Translations under genes and position numbers: made by a program
Part shown: piece by piece, positions 1-7,865 of the stretch
Numbering within the stretch: the first letter of the stretch is position 1
How the letters are laid out: each line of letters starts with the position of its first letter
The notes under the pieces: generated by a model
Seen by the model: the letters and a program-made list of their open reading frames with translations, nothing else
Database searches by the model: none
Told to the model about the DNA's origin: nothing
Source of the DNA: Halomicroarcula saliterrae
GTDB taxonomy: Archaea > Halobacteriota > Halobacteria > Halobacteriales > Haloarculaceae
Direction of reading: 5' to 3'
Assembly (NCBI RefSeq): GCF_031624395.1
Contig: NZ_JAMQON010000004.1
Location: forward strand, 385,923 to 449,922
DNA: 64,000 bases

Positions 1-150
1 CGAGTTGTCGCTGTCGGTGACCGTCACTGTCCCGGTCTCGTAGCCGCCGACACCGAGGACGTCGATCCAGAGGCCGCTCTGGAAGACCACCACGGCGACG
101 GCGAGTGCGACGACGACCCCGAGAACGGCAGCGAGCGCGCGGCGTCCCAT
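1..150 (-). CDS. N-terminal part of an exported or membrane-anchored protein (runs off the window)
   Basis: The reverse strand reads 50 codons from an ATG at 150-148 to the window edge with no stop. It opens MGRRALAAVLGVVVALAVAV, a short basic start followed by one hydrophobic stretch of about 18 residues, so it is a signal peptide or N-terminal anchor. The residues after it (GYETGTVTVTDSDNS) resemble the start of a beta-rich extracytoplasmic domain. Haloarchaeal DUF192 proteins begin this way, but too little is visible to assign the family. No function is claimed. Confidence 0.6.
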   Translation of the reverse strand, partial: MGRRALAAVLGVVVALAVAVVVFQSGLWIDVLGVGGYETGTVTVTDSDNS

Positions 151-234
151 GGGTACACCGTGGACCAGCCGATGGGTAAGCGTTCCGCCCCAGAGAGAAA
201 GCGTTATTCCTGCCGATGGAAAAACTGCGAACGC

Positions 235-308
235 GGGTCCGTGGTCTAGTTGGTTATGACGTGGCCTTTACAAGGCCGAGGTCGGTGGTTCGAATCCGCC
301 CGGACCCA
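235..308 (+). tRNA. tRNA-Val (anticodon UAC)
   Basis: 74 nt cloverleaf: acceptor GGGTCCG pairs with CGGACCC before the discriminator A, anticodon stem TGGCC/GGCCG with loop TTTACAA gives anticodon TAC, and the T-arm is GGTTCGAATCC. CCA is not encoded. It decodes GUA and, by wobble, other valine codons. The 3' half (285-310) recurs several times downstream, described as a separate repeat. Confidence 0.95.
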
Positions 309-713
309 CTTCTGACGGCGACTGCGACGAACGGAGTGAGGAGCCAGCGCCGTCTGTGTGGGTGACAAGGATTCGAGCCCTGAGAGACGAGCACAGCGAG
401 TCTCTCTCCGGTTCGAATCCGCCCGGACCCACTCTTCTGTGACGAACGGACGTGAGGAACGAGGAGTGGAATCCGGCGGATGCGAAGCAGACGAGGCGCG
501 CGCAGCGAAGCGAGCACGTCTCGGCGTGGTTCGAATCCGCCCGGACCCACTGAACGTCTCGCGGCGCTCACTTGCGAGCGCCGCGTGTGTGAAGCGGCTG
601 GCGGATGCGAATCAGGGAACGGAGCGAAGCGGAGTGACCGTGGTTCGAATCCGCCCAGACCCACTTCTGACGACGCACACGGGGAGTCCGTCTCGGCGTG
701 GCCCGAATCCGCC
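285..713 (+). repeat. Ladder of tRNA-Val 3'-end copies
   Basis: The last part of tRNA-Val, GTGGTTCGAATCCGCC plus CGGACCCACT (285-310), is repeated at 410-433 (exact), 526-551 (exact), 640-665 (one change, CAGACCC) and as a degenerate stub at 698-713. Spacing is about 115-125 bp. The spacers are not identical but share short modules such as ACGAACGGAGTGAGGAG and GCGAAGCGAG. The first spacer also has an inverted T-arm copy (GGATTCGAGCC, 369-379) followed by GAGAGAC...GTCTCTC. The copies lack the D and anticodon arms, so they are not tRNA genes. They could be stacked attachment scars or a tRNA-tail repeat. Confidence 0.8.
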
Positions 714-767
714 AGTCAGCTGTCAGCTGCCGAAACTCACTTACCCGGAGTTGTGGTACCACCACCC

Positions 768-887
768 ATGATAGACGGCTCGACCTGTCCGTACTGCAGC
801 GGGCACGTATCCACGGAGAACGGCACGGAGTACACCTGTGACGACTGCGGGGAGGCGTTCGACAGCGCCGACCTCTTTCTCCCGTAG
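768..887 (+). CDS. Small zinc-finger protein, 39 aa
   Basis: Starts MIDGSTCPYCSGHV and contains two Cys pairs, CPYC near residues 7-10 and CDDC near 24-27, spaced 13 residues apart. This is the two-knuckle zinc ribbon common in haloarchaeal microproteins. It ends AFDSADLFLP. It sits between the tRNA-Val repeat ladder and tRNA-Phe and has no partner gene. The function is unknown; nucleic-acid or protein binding through one Zn is the usual expectation. Confidence 0.7.
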   Translation: MIDGSTCPYCSGHVSTENGTEYTCDDCGEAFDSADLFLP

Positions 888-939
888 GGCGGCGGGCTAT
901 CGAAATCCTTTTTTCTACCCTCGTCCTCGCTCGAAGTGC

Positions 940-1013
940 GCCGCCTTAGCTCAGACTGGGAGAGCACTCGACTGAAGATCGAGCTGTCCCCGGTTCAAAT
1001 CCGGGAGGCGGCA
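940..1013 (+). tRNA. tRNA-Phe (anticodon GAA)
   Basis: 74 nt cloverleaf: acceptor GCCGCCT/AGGCGGC with discriminator A, D-arm GCTCAGACTGGGAGAGC, anticodon loop CTGAAGA giving GAA, T-arm CCGGTTCAAATCCGG. No encoded CCA and no intron. It lies about 50 bp after the zinc-finger gene on the same strand. Unlike tRNA-Val and tRNA-Lys in this window it has no 3'-end copies downstream. Confidence 0.95.
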
Positions 1014-1150
1014 TTTTCTGTAGCCGACCGTCACCGCAACGACCGCGTCGTCCGGTCGATGGCAAGGTGGAGAGCAGAGAGCGCGCTATCGCAGTATACA
1101 CCAGTTACTGACCGAAATTTATTTCATGGCGCCGAGTGTGGTTGTGCCGT

Positions 1151-1270
1151 ATGAACGTACTCAAGATTCTGTTGGAGGCGGTCGAGGGGTATCTTTCGGG
1201 TGGGGCGAGCGAGGCACTCTCGGAGGGAGCAGAGGAGGCTGCGGAAGAGGCGACGGGGAAAGAGCTGTAG
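1151..1270 (+). CDS. Putative acidic microprotein, 39 aa
   Basis: ATG at 1151 opens MNVLKILLEAVEGYLSGG and runs to a TAG at 1270; the second half is almost entirely Glu, Ala and Gly, and the whole can form an amphipathic helix. An AT-rich TATA-like stretch (AAATTTATTT, 1116-1125) lies about 30 bp before the ATG, where a leaderless haloarchaeal promoter should be. No family is recognised. It could be a chance ORF; the promoter spacing and acidic composition argue for a real one. Confidence 0.45.
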   Translation: MNVLKILLEAVEGYLSGGASEALSEGAEEAAEEATGKEL

Positions 1271-1387
1271 GACGACGTCGCGGTCACGAGCGGTGCGTGC
1301 GGGGAGGATACTACCACTGCAACGCAGGGGCGTGTCTGAGTGTCGGGCGGTTGAGCAACGGTACTCCTGCCCGCGTGCAAGCCCGCG

Positions 1388-2503
1388 CTACTCGATATCG
1401 AGGTCGGCGAGCGTGAGCCGCCAGTTCTCGCAGTCGGTGAGAGACAGGCCGTCGACGTGCCAGGCGTCGGCGTCGTCTATGTCCCCCGCCGGCAGCGGTC
1501 GGACGGCGACCCGCGAGACGCTGGGAAGCCGGGAGGCCGAGAGGGCGCTGTCGTGCCAGAAGCCGTAGCGGCGGCGGAGCCGCGGGGCGTACCAGCCGGG
1601 TGATTTGATCACGTCGGCGTCGCGGTGGTCACGGAGGAGCCGGACGAGGAGCGACGCGACGACATCGGCGTGGCCGGGGTCATCCATCGGCTGGACGTCC
1701 AGAATCATCGTGGTCACACAGCCGTCGCGGCGCTCGGTCGCGGCGACGAGGCTGGCGACGGGAGCGCCGCCGTCGGTGGCGACGTAGGTCGTCGTCTCCC
1801 AGTTGGGGTTGTCGAAGCGCCAGTCGAGGTAGGTGTCGTCCCGCGGGACGTGGATGGCGTCCGGTGGCGCCGAGTCGTACAGCCGTTCGACCGTCTCGAC
1901 CGGGACGCCGTCGTGTGACTCGACGGTGCTGTCGTTCGACGGGGCGTTGAGTCGGTCGAGGGCGGTGAGGCCCCACTTCGTGGCCGCCGAGGCGAGCCAC
2001 AGGACGGGGGCGAGCGCCCGCTCGGTGGTGGGGCCGACGGCGTCGGTGAGCAGCGGGCGGGGGTTCTGGACGCGATAGCTCGTGGGCAGGTCGCCGACGA
2101 CGCGCCAGTCGAACGACTCCAGCCCGGGGAGCAGGGCGTCGTTCGGGAAGTTAAACAGGAGGTCGACGTCGTCGGCGACGCGCTGGAGGAGCCGCTCGGT
2201 CATCCGCGTGAACAGGCCCTGCCGGCGGTGGTCGGGGTGGACGAGCCAGTCGACGGGCTGGTAGGCGGCGAGGCGCTGGTCGCCGATGCGGAGGGGAAAC
2301 GCCAGCAGCGGTTCGACGCCGACGACGCCGTCGTCGGCTTCGGCGACGACCATCTGCACGCCGTCACAGTACGGATTCGCCCGGAACCGCCACTCGAACC
2401 AGTCGCTGTCCTTCCTGTAGCCCCAGACAGTCTCGTACAGCGAGAGGAAGGCTGCCCGGTCGCTCGATCGGTACGGTCGAATCCGATACTCGTCCCCGGC
2501 CAT
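1388..2503 (-). CDS. GNAT-family N-acetyltransferase, 371 aa
   Basis: The N-terminal half is a GNAT fold: YRIRPYRSSDRAAFLSLYE is the beta1-alpha1 opening, WFEWRFRANPY is typical of haloarchaeal Eis-like members, and VHPDHRRQGLFTRMTERLL near residue 90 is the acetyl-CoA pyrophosphate loop (Q/RxxGxG-like). The C-terminal half repeats a weaker acetyltransferase-like pattern (DTYLDWRFDNPNW), suggesting a tandem GNAT architecture. The substrate is unknown. It stands alone, transcribed toward the tRNA region, with about 240 bp before the next gene. Confidence 0.8.
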   Translation of the reverse strand: MAGDEYRIRPYRSSDRAAFLSLYETVWGYRKDSDWFEWRFRANPYCDGVQMVVAEADDGVVGVEPLLAFPLRIGDQRLAAYQPVDWLVHPDHRRQGLFTRMTERLLQRVADDVDLLFNFPNDALLPGLESFDWRVVGDLPTSYRVQNPRPLLTDAVGPTTERALAPVLWLASAATKWGLTALDRLNAPSNDSTVESHDGVPVETVERLYDSAPPDAIHVPRDDTYLDWRFDNPNWETTTYVATDGGAPVASLVAATERRDGCVTTMILDVQPMDDPGHADVVASLLVRLLRDHRDADVIKSPGWYAPRLRRRYGFWHDSALSASRLPSVSRVAVRPLPAGDIDDADAWHVDGLSLTDCENWRLTLADLDIE

Positions 2504-2780
2504 GTTCGAATAGCCGGGGAATACGCGCCTTGTAATACTCAGGCTATCCGCTGTGCCCGGACGGACTGGTGCCGCCGACTGTCAGCGGGGACACCGACCG
2601 TCCAGCGCCTGACTCGGCGCGGGTAAGCCGGGCCAAACGAACGCCGGTCGGTCCCTGACACGCGCCGACCGACGGCAGAAACGGAGCGGCGTATGGGCAG
2701 ATAACTCGAACGGTATCTTTCGCGTTTGAATCAGTGAGACGTATGGGAAACGTAGCCGCCACTGGGGTGCTGGCGCTGGT

Positions 2781-3050
2781 TTGCTCGCCGGGTGTAGCGG
2801 CGTTCTGGGCGGACCGAACGTGGTGGAAAAGGAGTGCGTGGAGGTGGCCGGCGCGTTCGCCGACTACACTGCTGTCGTCGAGAATCCCGAAGAAGAGACG
2901 ATGACGGTGAACGTTACGGCAACCGTCGGCGGAACGTCCAACTCGAAGACGGTCGATATCGAGCCCGGCAAACAGCGGAACGTCTCGCTGACTGTCGGGG
3001 TCGCGGGCGACGTCGAATACGCTATCGAGGTGACGGAAGTGTCGGACTGA
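2781..3050 (+). CDS. Small lipoprotein-like protein with a probably disrupted start
   Basis: The frame encodes LLAGCSG, a lipobox with the lipid-acceptor Cys, then about 80 residues with a beta-sandwich pattern (VVENPEEETMTVNVTATVGG...SLTVGVAGDVEY) like haloarchaeal FxLYD or CARDB-type lipoproteins. In this frame the only start after the upstream stop (2727-2729) is a TTG at 2781, which leaves almost no signal peptide. An ATG at 2743 is one frame off; a single added base between them would give MGNRSRHWGAGAGLLAGCSG, a good Tat/lipoprotein leader. This suggests a 1-bp deletion or a sequencing error. The stop codon overlaps the inverted repeat at 3050. Confidence 0.5.
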   Translation: MLAGCSGVLGGPNVVEKECVEVAGAFADYTAVVENPEEETMTVNVTATVGGTSNSKTVDIEPGKQRNVSLTVGVAGDVEYAIEVTEVSD

Positions 3051-3129
3051 TACTGGTGGCTGTACGTTCGTCACGATATTCGCCACCCCGTGGTGGCGAA
3101 TTACTACAGTTTGTTACAGCCACCAGTAT
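3050..3129. repeat. 80-bp imperfect palindrome, MITE-like
   Basis: The outer arms are ATACTGGTGGCTGTA at 3050-3064 and its exact complement TACAGCCACCAGTAT at 3115-3129. Inside is a second dyad, ATTCGCCACC against GGTGGCGAAT (about 3079-3101). The element starts on the last base of the lipoprotein stop codon. The same 15 bases TACTGGTGGCTGTAC occur once more at 30660-30674. The terminal repeats, small size and lack of coding fit a miniature inverted-repeat element or remnant; the parent transposon is not in this window. Confidence 0.6.
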
Positions 3130-3199
3130 GAACGGCGGCCGTCCCACGTAGAGACGCACTCACACGAAGGGATCTGTGGCCCAGAGACGACCCGGTGTG

Positions 3200-3928
3200 T
3201 CAGGTGTGCTGTTTGATTTCGTTTTTCATGCGGCGACGAATCATCTCGGCGTCGGCGCGGTCGAAGGTGAGCGAGGCCTCCATCTCGTCGAAGTCCATGT
3301 CGTACTCTTCGGCGACCTCGTCGACGGTGTCGAACTCGACGAACACCCGGAGGTCGTCACTGCGGGGGACGATTGTGACTTCGAGTTCGTCGAGGTCGTC
3401 GGTGAATCGACTGTCCGTCGGCCGGAAGTCGAACTCCTGAGCGAACGGTCGGTCGTCGAGATACGGCGTCTCGACGAGTTCGGCGTATCGGAGTGCGAAG
3501 CCGAGCTCTTCGAGGGCGTCGAACAACGCCTGTATGTACGCGTCGGGGACGATGTCGATGCGGTCCTCGTCGGTCGGGTCGACGGCCCAGTCGATGTCGA
3601 GACCGGTTTCGAGCCACACCGACGCGCCGCCGCGGGTCAGTGGCACCCACGGCGGGATTTCGATGTCGACCGGAACCGTCCGCTCGTCGCCCGGCGAGAG
3701 CTCGATCTCCTCGTCGAGAGCGAACTCCGTAATGAGGCGTTCCTCGTCCTCGCCCTCGGAGAGGCGCGTCTTCAGGTCGAAGTAGATACCGTCGATCTCC
3801 TGTGTCGCGTCGCCGCCGTACAGTTCCACCTCGGCCGTGACGGTCTCGCCGGGGACCAGTTCCGTCCGGGGAAAGACCGTATCCACTGTCGCCGCACCGA
3901 CACCGATGCTCGAGAGGACTCGTTTCAT
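3200..3928 (-). CDS. Spo0M-family arrestin-like protein, 242 aa
   Basis: Opens MKRVLSSIGVGAATVDTVFP followed by LVPGETVTAEVELYGGDATQEIDGIYFDLKT, the characteristic N-terminal arrestin-like beta sandwich of the SpoOM family; GDERTVPVDIEIPPWVPLTRG is the second conserved block. The C-terminal third (DDLDELEVTIVPRSDDLRVFVEFD) is the Spo0M tail. In Bacillus the family modulates sporulation or cell division; in archaea the role is unknown, probably a cytoplasmic scaffold. It stands alone, with a strong AT-rich promoter directly upstream. Confidence 0.88.
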   Translation of the reverse strand: MKRVLSSIGVGAATVDTVFPRTELVPGETVTAEVELYGGDATQEIDGIYFDLKTRLSEGEDEERLITEFALDEEIELSPGDERTVPVDIEIPPWVPLTRGGASVWLETGLDIDWAVDPTDEDRIDIVPDAYIQALFDALEELGFALRYAELVETPYLDDRPFAQEFDFRPTDSRFTDDLDELEVTIVPRSDDLRVFVEFDTVDEVAEEYDMDFDEMEASLTFDRADAEMIRRRMKNEIKQHT

Positions 3929-3935
3929 AGCCTGT

Positions 3936-3962
3936 AGTTATTAATATTAATAGTATAAAAAC
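3936..3962 (-). promoter_or_regulatory. TATA-rich promoter of the Spo0M-like gene
   Basis: The only AT-rich island here. Read on the reverse strand it gives TTTTATACTATTAATATTAA, ending about 8 bp before the ATG at 3928. TATACTATTA lies about 20-28 bp upstream, the placement expected for a leaderless haloarchaeal mRNA. Confidence 0.6.
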
Positions 3963-4072
3963 AATCGGAATGTGGATACGGCCCGTCAGTGGGTCGCTTA
4001 CGGCCGACCCTTCGTGACCGTCTGGGGAGCACCGCCGAAGCGCATTACCCGCTCCAGTTAGTACTGTGACAC

Positions 4073-4876
4073 ATGCCGGGCGAGTCCGCGGACTGGCAGA
4101 CGACGGCGAATCGCGACCTGATACGTGAGTGGGCGGGCGCGCGGGACGCGGTGCCGACGGCGGTCGAACAGTCGGACGGGCAGGTCGAGCTCCGCATCGA
4201 GCGGGCCGACGACACCGAGGGGACTCGGCTCCCGTGGGACCGTTTTTTCGACCTGTTGGAGAAGGAGAGGCTGGCGCTGCGCTACCGGGAGCGCCAGGGC
4301 CACGACGACCTGCAGGCGGACTACGCGTTCGTCCGTCGGGGCGACCGGGACGGAGAGGCGGAAAAGACGACCGAGCCAAGGGGGGTCGACAGCGACCAGC
4401 TCGCGACCAGCGACACGGGCGGCGACGAGCCGGCCATCTTCGACCGCGTGGAGAGCGAGCCGCGGGCCGACGCTGGCGAGTCGGCCCAGGACACGCCGAT
4501 GACCGAGTCCGCCCGCGGGTCGGTCGACGCGGCGGAGGCGGTCGTGCTCGACGAGATTCACGAACAGCGTGTCGGCCCCGACGAGTGGCGAGGGTCCGAC
4601 GAGTACGTCGTCCTGGAGAACGAGGGCGACGCGCCGGTCGACCTGTCGGGCTGGGTCGTCGAGACCGACCGCGGACAGTCCTACCGGTTCGAGGGGGAGA
4701 CCACCCTCCGCCCCGGCGAACAGCTCACCCTCCACGGCGATACGGGGAAGGACACTGATTCGGAGCGGTACTGGGACGCGGCGGAGTCTCTCTTGCCCGC
4801 GGACGGGGCGACGATTCGCGTTCGGACAGCCGACGGCGAGCAGGTGTTGCGTGAGACGTACAAGAGCGGCGGGTAG
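4073..4876 (+). CDS. Lamin-tail-domain protein, 267 aa
   Basis: The C-terminal 110 residues form a lamin tail domain: VVLDEIHEQRVGPDEW, then EYVVLENEGDAPVDLSGWVV, SYRFEGETTLRPGEQLTLH and TIRVRTADGEQVL follow the family's strand order with the GWVV and LRPGEQLTL hallmarks. The N-terminal 90 residues (WQTTANRDLIREWAGAR...LPWDRFFDLLEKERLALRYRE) form a compact alpha/beta domain not recognised here, joined by an acidic linker. There is no signal peptide. Prokaryotic LTD proteins are often linked to nucleases or the cell surface; here no enzyme domain is visible and the role is unknown. Confidence 0.75.
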   Translation: MPGESADWQTTANRDLIREWAGARDAVPTAVEQSDGQVELRIERADDTEGTRLPWDRFFDLLEKERLALRYRERQGHDDLQADYAFVRRGDRDGEAEKTTEPRGVDSDQLATSDTGGDEPAIFDRVESEPRADAGESAQDTPMTESARGSVDAAEAVVLDEIHEQRVGPDEWRGSDEYVVLENEGDAPVDLSGWVVETDRGQSYRFEGETTLRPGEQLTLHGDTGKDTDSERYWDAAESLLPADGATIRVRTADGEQVLRETYKSGG

Positions 4877-5069
4877 CGGCGAGGCGGCGGGAACGGTTTC
4901 GCGTTCCGGCACCCCAGGAGCGAGTCCCGCGCGGCCTCGTGGACCGGACGGACCTCGTCGAGGCACCGGCCGGCGGCGTCGGCGTGACGGCGGTCGCCTG
5001 CGACTGCAAGAGAAGTGCACACAACGCGCTGTCCGCTCTATCCTGTAGCCTCCTCGCCGCGACCACACG

Positions 5070-6035
5070 ATGTCCCCCGAAACACCGAACGCGACACGGA
5101 CTCGCCGGCCGGCCTCGCACCGGGCCATAGACTGGCTGTTGCTCGGGGGGAATCGGCTGGTGGTCACCGCCGCAGTCGTCCTCGTCACGCTGGCGCTCCT
5201 GCTCGTGTTCCAGCCCGTGCCGCGACTCACCGATCGGAACATCACCCCGCTGTTATACGCCTTCAGCGCCCTCATCGGCGGGAATCTCAACCTCCTCACC
5301 ATCGTCGTCTCCATCAACCAGCTCGTCCTCACGCGGGAGCTCAAATCGCCCGGGAAGTTCAGAGAGGAGATAGCCGGCATCCGCGAGCTCCGCGAAGACG
5401 TAGCGTCGGTGAGCGACGAGGCGTTCGAGCCACTCACGCCCGCCAAGTTCGCGCTGAGCCTCCTCGACGCGATGGACGAGGAGCTGGCGACGCTGCGGGA
5501 GTCCGGCGACGACCGGCGGGAAGCGTTCGCCGCGCGCCTCACCGAGGATATCGCGGCGGTCCGGGCGGCGCTCGACCGGCCGGTGCGAGCCACTGACGAG
5601 ATCGTCATCGCGCTCCTGGCGGTGGACTTCGCGGAGCTGTACCACCGCGTCGACCGGCTCCGGCAGGCGGAGACGCCACCGGTCTCGTCGGCCGAGCGGG
5701 AGAGCGTCGACCGCCTCGCGGCCCAGCTGGAGCTGCTGGCCGTCACCCGCGAACACTTCAAGCAGCTGTTCACCCGGGAGAGCCTCTCGAACATGTCCCG
5801 CATACTGCTGTACGTCGGCGTCCCGGCCGAGACGTTCATGGCGGTCGTGTTGCTCCGGTTCATCGGACTGTTCGGCGCGACGTCGGTGGCGCCCCCGCTG
5901 TGGCTGGTGAACGCTGCCGTCGCCGCGGGCCTCGCCCCGCTCGCCGTCGTCTTCGCGTACGTCCTGCGGGCGGCCACGATAGCGCGACGCACCGCGACGG
6001 CGACGCAGTTCAAGACCGGCGCGGAGCGGCTGTGA
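5070..6035 (+). CDS. Haloarchaeal membrane protein of unknown function, 321 aa
   Basis: Two N-terminal membrane segments (LVVTAAVVLVTLALLLVF about residues 25-45; LLYAFSALIGGNLNLLTIVVSI about 60-85) are followed by about 150 soluble, helical residues rich in Arg/Glu (REEIAGIRELREDV...), then two more segments near residues 250-270 and 283-305. The layout, paired TM hairpins around a cytoplasmic coiled region, suggests a sensor or regulator, but no catalytic motif is visible. It is convergent with the DUF5995 gene, leaving 34 bp between them. Confidence 0.7.
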   Translation: MSPETPNATRTRRPASHRAIDWLLLGGNRLVVTAAVVLVTLALLLVFQPVPRLTDRNITPLLYAFSALIGGNLNLLTIVVSINQLVLTRELKSPGKFREEIAGIRELREDVASVSDEAFEPLTPAKFALSLLDAMDEELATLRESGDDRREAFAARLTEDIAAVRAALDRPVRATDEIVIALLAVDFAELYHRVDRLRQAETPPVSSAERESVDRLAAQLELLAVTREHFKQLFTRESLSNMSRILLYVGVPAETFMAVVLLRFIGLFGATSVAPPLWLVNAAVAAGLAPLAVVFAYVLRAATIARRTATATQFKTGAERL

Positions 6036-6069
6036 CGGCCGAGTGTCCCCGCCGGCCGCGACCCGGCTC

Positions 6070-6927
6070 TCAGCCGTCGGTCCGTTCGAGGTCGACCAGC
6101 GCGTCGTGAACGCGGTCGCTGGAGCGTGAACTCCGGATGAGGTGCGCGGCGCCGGTCGCGGTGCGGTCGTTCAGCCAGCGCGCGACGCGGCGGCGGCTCC
6201 GGAACCGGGAGTCCATCGCGACCGCCGTCCGCCAGGCGCTGTCGCGGCACTCGTCGATGGTGACCACGGTCAGCCACTCGTCGAAGCGCCCCAGCGAGCT
6301 GTCGAGGGCGGCGAGTCCGTCGGCGTCGCGGTCGGCCAACCCGTCCTGTGCCTCGTCGACGAGCTCGGCGATAACGTCGATGACGGCGCAGTGGTCGGCG
6401 TACTTCGACGGCCGGTCGGCGCCGACGCCGACGTCGTCGAGCGCGAGCGCCAGGTCGTAGTTGATGTGGGCGTTGACCCCGAGCATCGCGTCCTGCAGCA
6501 CCAGCGAATCGCCGCCGTCGGCGGCCTCGAAGGCCAGCCACCACGGGTCGGCGAGGGCGTCGGTATCGCCGGTCTCGAAGTCGCGGACCGCCACGCGATA
6601 CCGGTTGGCGAAGGCGACGAGATAGTCGGCGACCCAGTCCGGGTCGGTAAACGCCCTCCGCTGGACGCGGCGACCGACCGCGTCGGTCATCCGCGCGTAG
6701 ATACCGAGAAACACCGCACGGCGGTCCTCTCGCGTCTCGAAGGCCCGCAGGAGCGCGCCGAGCTCTCGGTGAACCGCCTCGACGTCCGTGTACGGCTCCG
6801 CGACCAGGGCGAGCAGGTCGGGGTCGCCCGAGCGGTCGGTTGGCTCGGGCTGTCGCCCCCGGATGCCGCGAACGACCGACCGGAACCGTCGCCGGCGGCT
6901 CCCATCCGGTGACTGCGTGGCACGCAT
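6070..6927 (-). CDS. DUF5995-type protein, 285 aa
   Basis: The block DAMLGVNAHINYDLALALDDVGV near residue 160 is the signature of DUF5995 proteins (short helical proteins, about 220-280 aa, in actinobacteria and haloarchaea). Conserved Trp and His around it (WVADYLVAFANRYR, KYADHCAVIDVI) support the match. No signal peptide; the first 30 residues are basic and disordered. Function unknown. It is followed on the same strand by nothing closer than the divergent membrane gene, and it is read after the methyltransferase gene, 25 bp away, possibly co-transcribed. Confidence 0.75.
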   Translation of the reverse strand: MRATQSPDGSRRRRFRSVVRGIRGRQPEPTDRSGDPDLLALVAEPYTDVEAVHRELGALLRAFETREDRRAVFLGIYARMTDAVGRRVQRRAFTDPDWVADYLVAFANRYRVAVRDFETGDTDALADPWWLAFEAADGGDSLVLQDAMLGVNAHINYDLALALDDVGVGADRPSKYADHCAVIDVIAELVDEAQDGLADRDADGLAALDSSLGRFDEWLTVVTIDECRDSAWRTAVAMDSRFRSRRRVARWLNDRTATGAAHLIRSSRSSDRVHDALVDLERTDG

Positions 6928-6952
6928 ACGGCGTCAGTCGACGGACAGGCGC

Positions 6953-7639
6953 TTAACCCTGTGTGTCGGCCGGCTCGGCGGGCTTGCGGCCCACGACGAG
7001 AGTCCACCACTTGACACACTGGGTCCGCCGGTACAGCGGGAACAGCGCCGCGGCGACGGGGCTCTCGGCGATTCCGGCGACCACGAGCGGAGAGCCGAGC
7101 GTCTCCGTGTCCACGACCTCGAAGGTCGACCGGACGAGCTCGTCGACGTCGGCCTCGGAGAGGTGACCATACCGGTCCGTGTCTTCGTCCAGAAACCCGA
7201 ACCGAAACGCGAGCCGTTTGGTGACGCGTCGGTACAGCCCCGGCGTCCCCTCTAGGAGGACCAGTCGGCCGCCGGGTTTCAGGACGCGCCGGGCCTCACG
7301 CAGCATCGCGGGCCGGTCCTCGGCGGGGACGTGGTGGAGGAACCGCCGGCCGATGACGGCCTCGAACGAGCCGTCCGCGAACGGCAGCGACCGCGCGTCC
7401 CCGAGGACCGCCGGCGTCCGCACCCGTCGAACGTTCGGCCGCCACGCCTCGGTCCCGACGTCCGCCTGCGGGTGGACGTGCTGGCCGAAGGCGAGTTCCA
7501 GTGTCTCACCGCCCGGGAGATGGGTCGCGATCAGTTCGTCGTGGCGCTCGTATATCGCCGCCAGCAACGGGTGCTGTCGGACGTCCCGCGGCCGCTCGAC
7601 GATAGCGCCGTCCTGTATCTCACACGAGGTCTCTGCCAT
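6953..7639 (-). CDS. SAM-dependent methyltransferase, class I, 228 aa
   Basis: Motif I is ETLELAFGQHVHP rather than the usual GxGxG. The middle is typical of the Methyltransf_11 family: LPFADGSFEAVIGRRFLHHVP followed by MLREARRVLKPGGRLVLLEGTPG. The atypical motif I suggests a diverged SAM site or a specialised substrate. Family members methylate quinones, lipids or small molecules; the substrate here is unknown. The start MAETSCEIQDG at 7639 is the first ATG in frame. It lies 25 bp upstream of the DUF5995 gene. Confidence 0.8.
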   Translation of the reverse strand: MAETSCEIQDGAIVERPRDVRQHPLLAAIYERHDELIATHLPGGETLELAFGQHVHPQADVGTEAWRPNVRRVRTPAVLGDARSLPFADGSFEAVIGRRFLHHVPAEDRPAMLREARRVLKPGGRLVLLEGTPGLYRRVTKRLAFRFGFLDEDTDRYGHLSEADVDELVRSTFEVVDTETLGSPLVVAGIAESPVAAALFPLYRRTQCVKWWTLVVGRKPAEPADTQG

Positions 7640-7865
7640 GGTACACCCGGCTGTCAGGCCGTTCCCGGCGACGGCGCTTCGTTATGTAGCCGCAAGCCGC
7701 GCGACGACTGCGACTAGGCAGGAGGTAACCCGAGTTCGGCCCGGCTGAATCGGGGCGGTTCGCTCACAGGCATCCGGTCCGTCGACACGGACTCGACGGT
7801 GTCGCTACCGGCGACCCCAAACGCTCATCTCCGGGGGCGACCCAGCCGATAACGACAGCGCACCG

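Noticed and set aside
254..771. Long open frames on both strands over the tRNA-Val repeats
   Set aside because: They translate the repeated tRNA 3' ends and GC-rich spacers, contain repeated RIRPDP-type peptides that come from the tRNA copies, and have no promoter.
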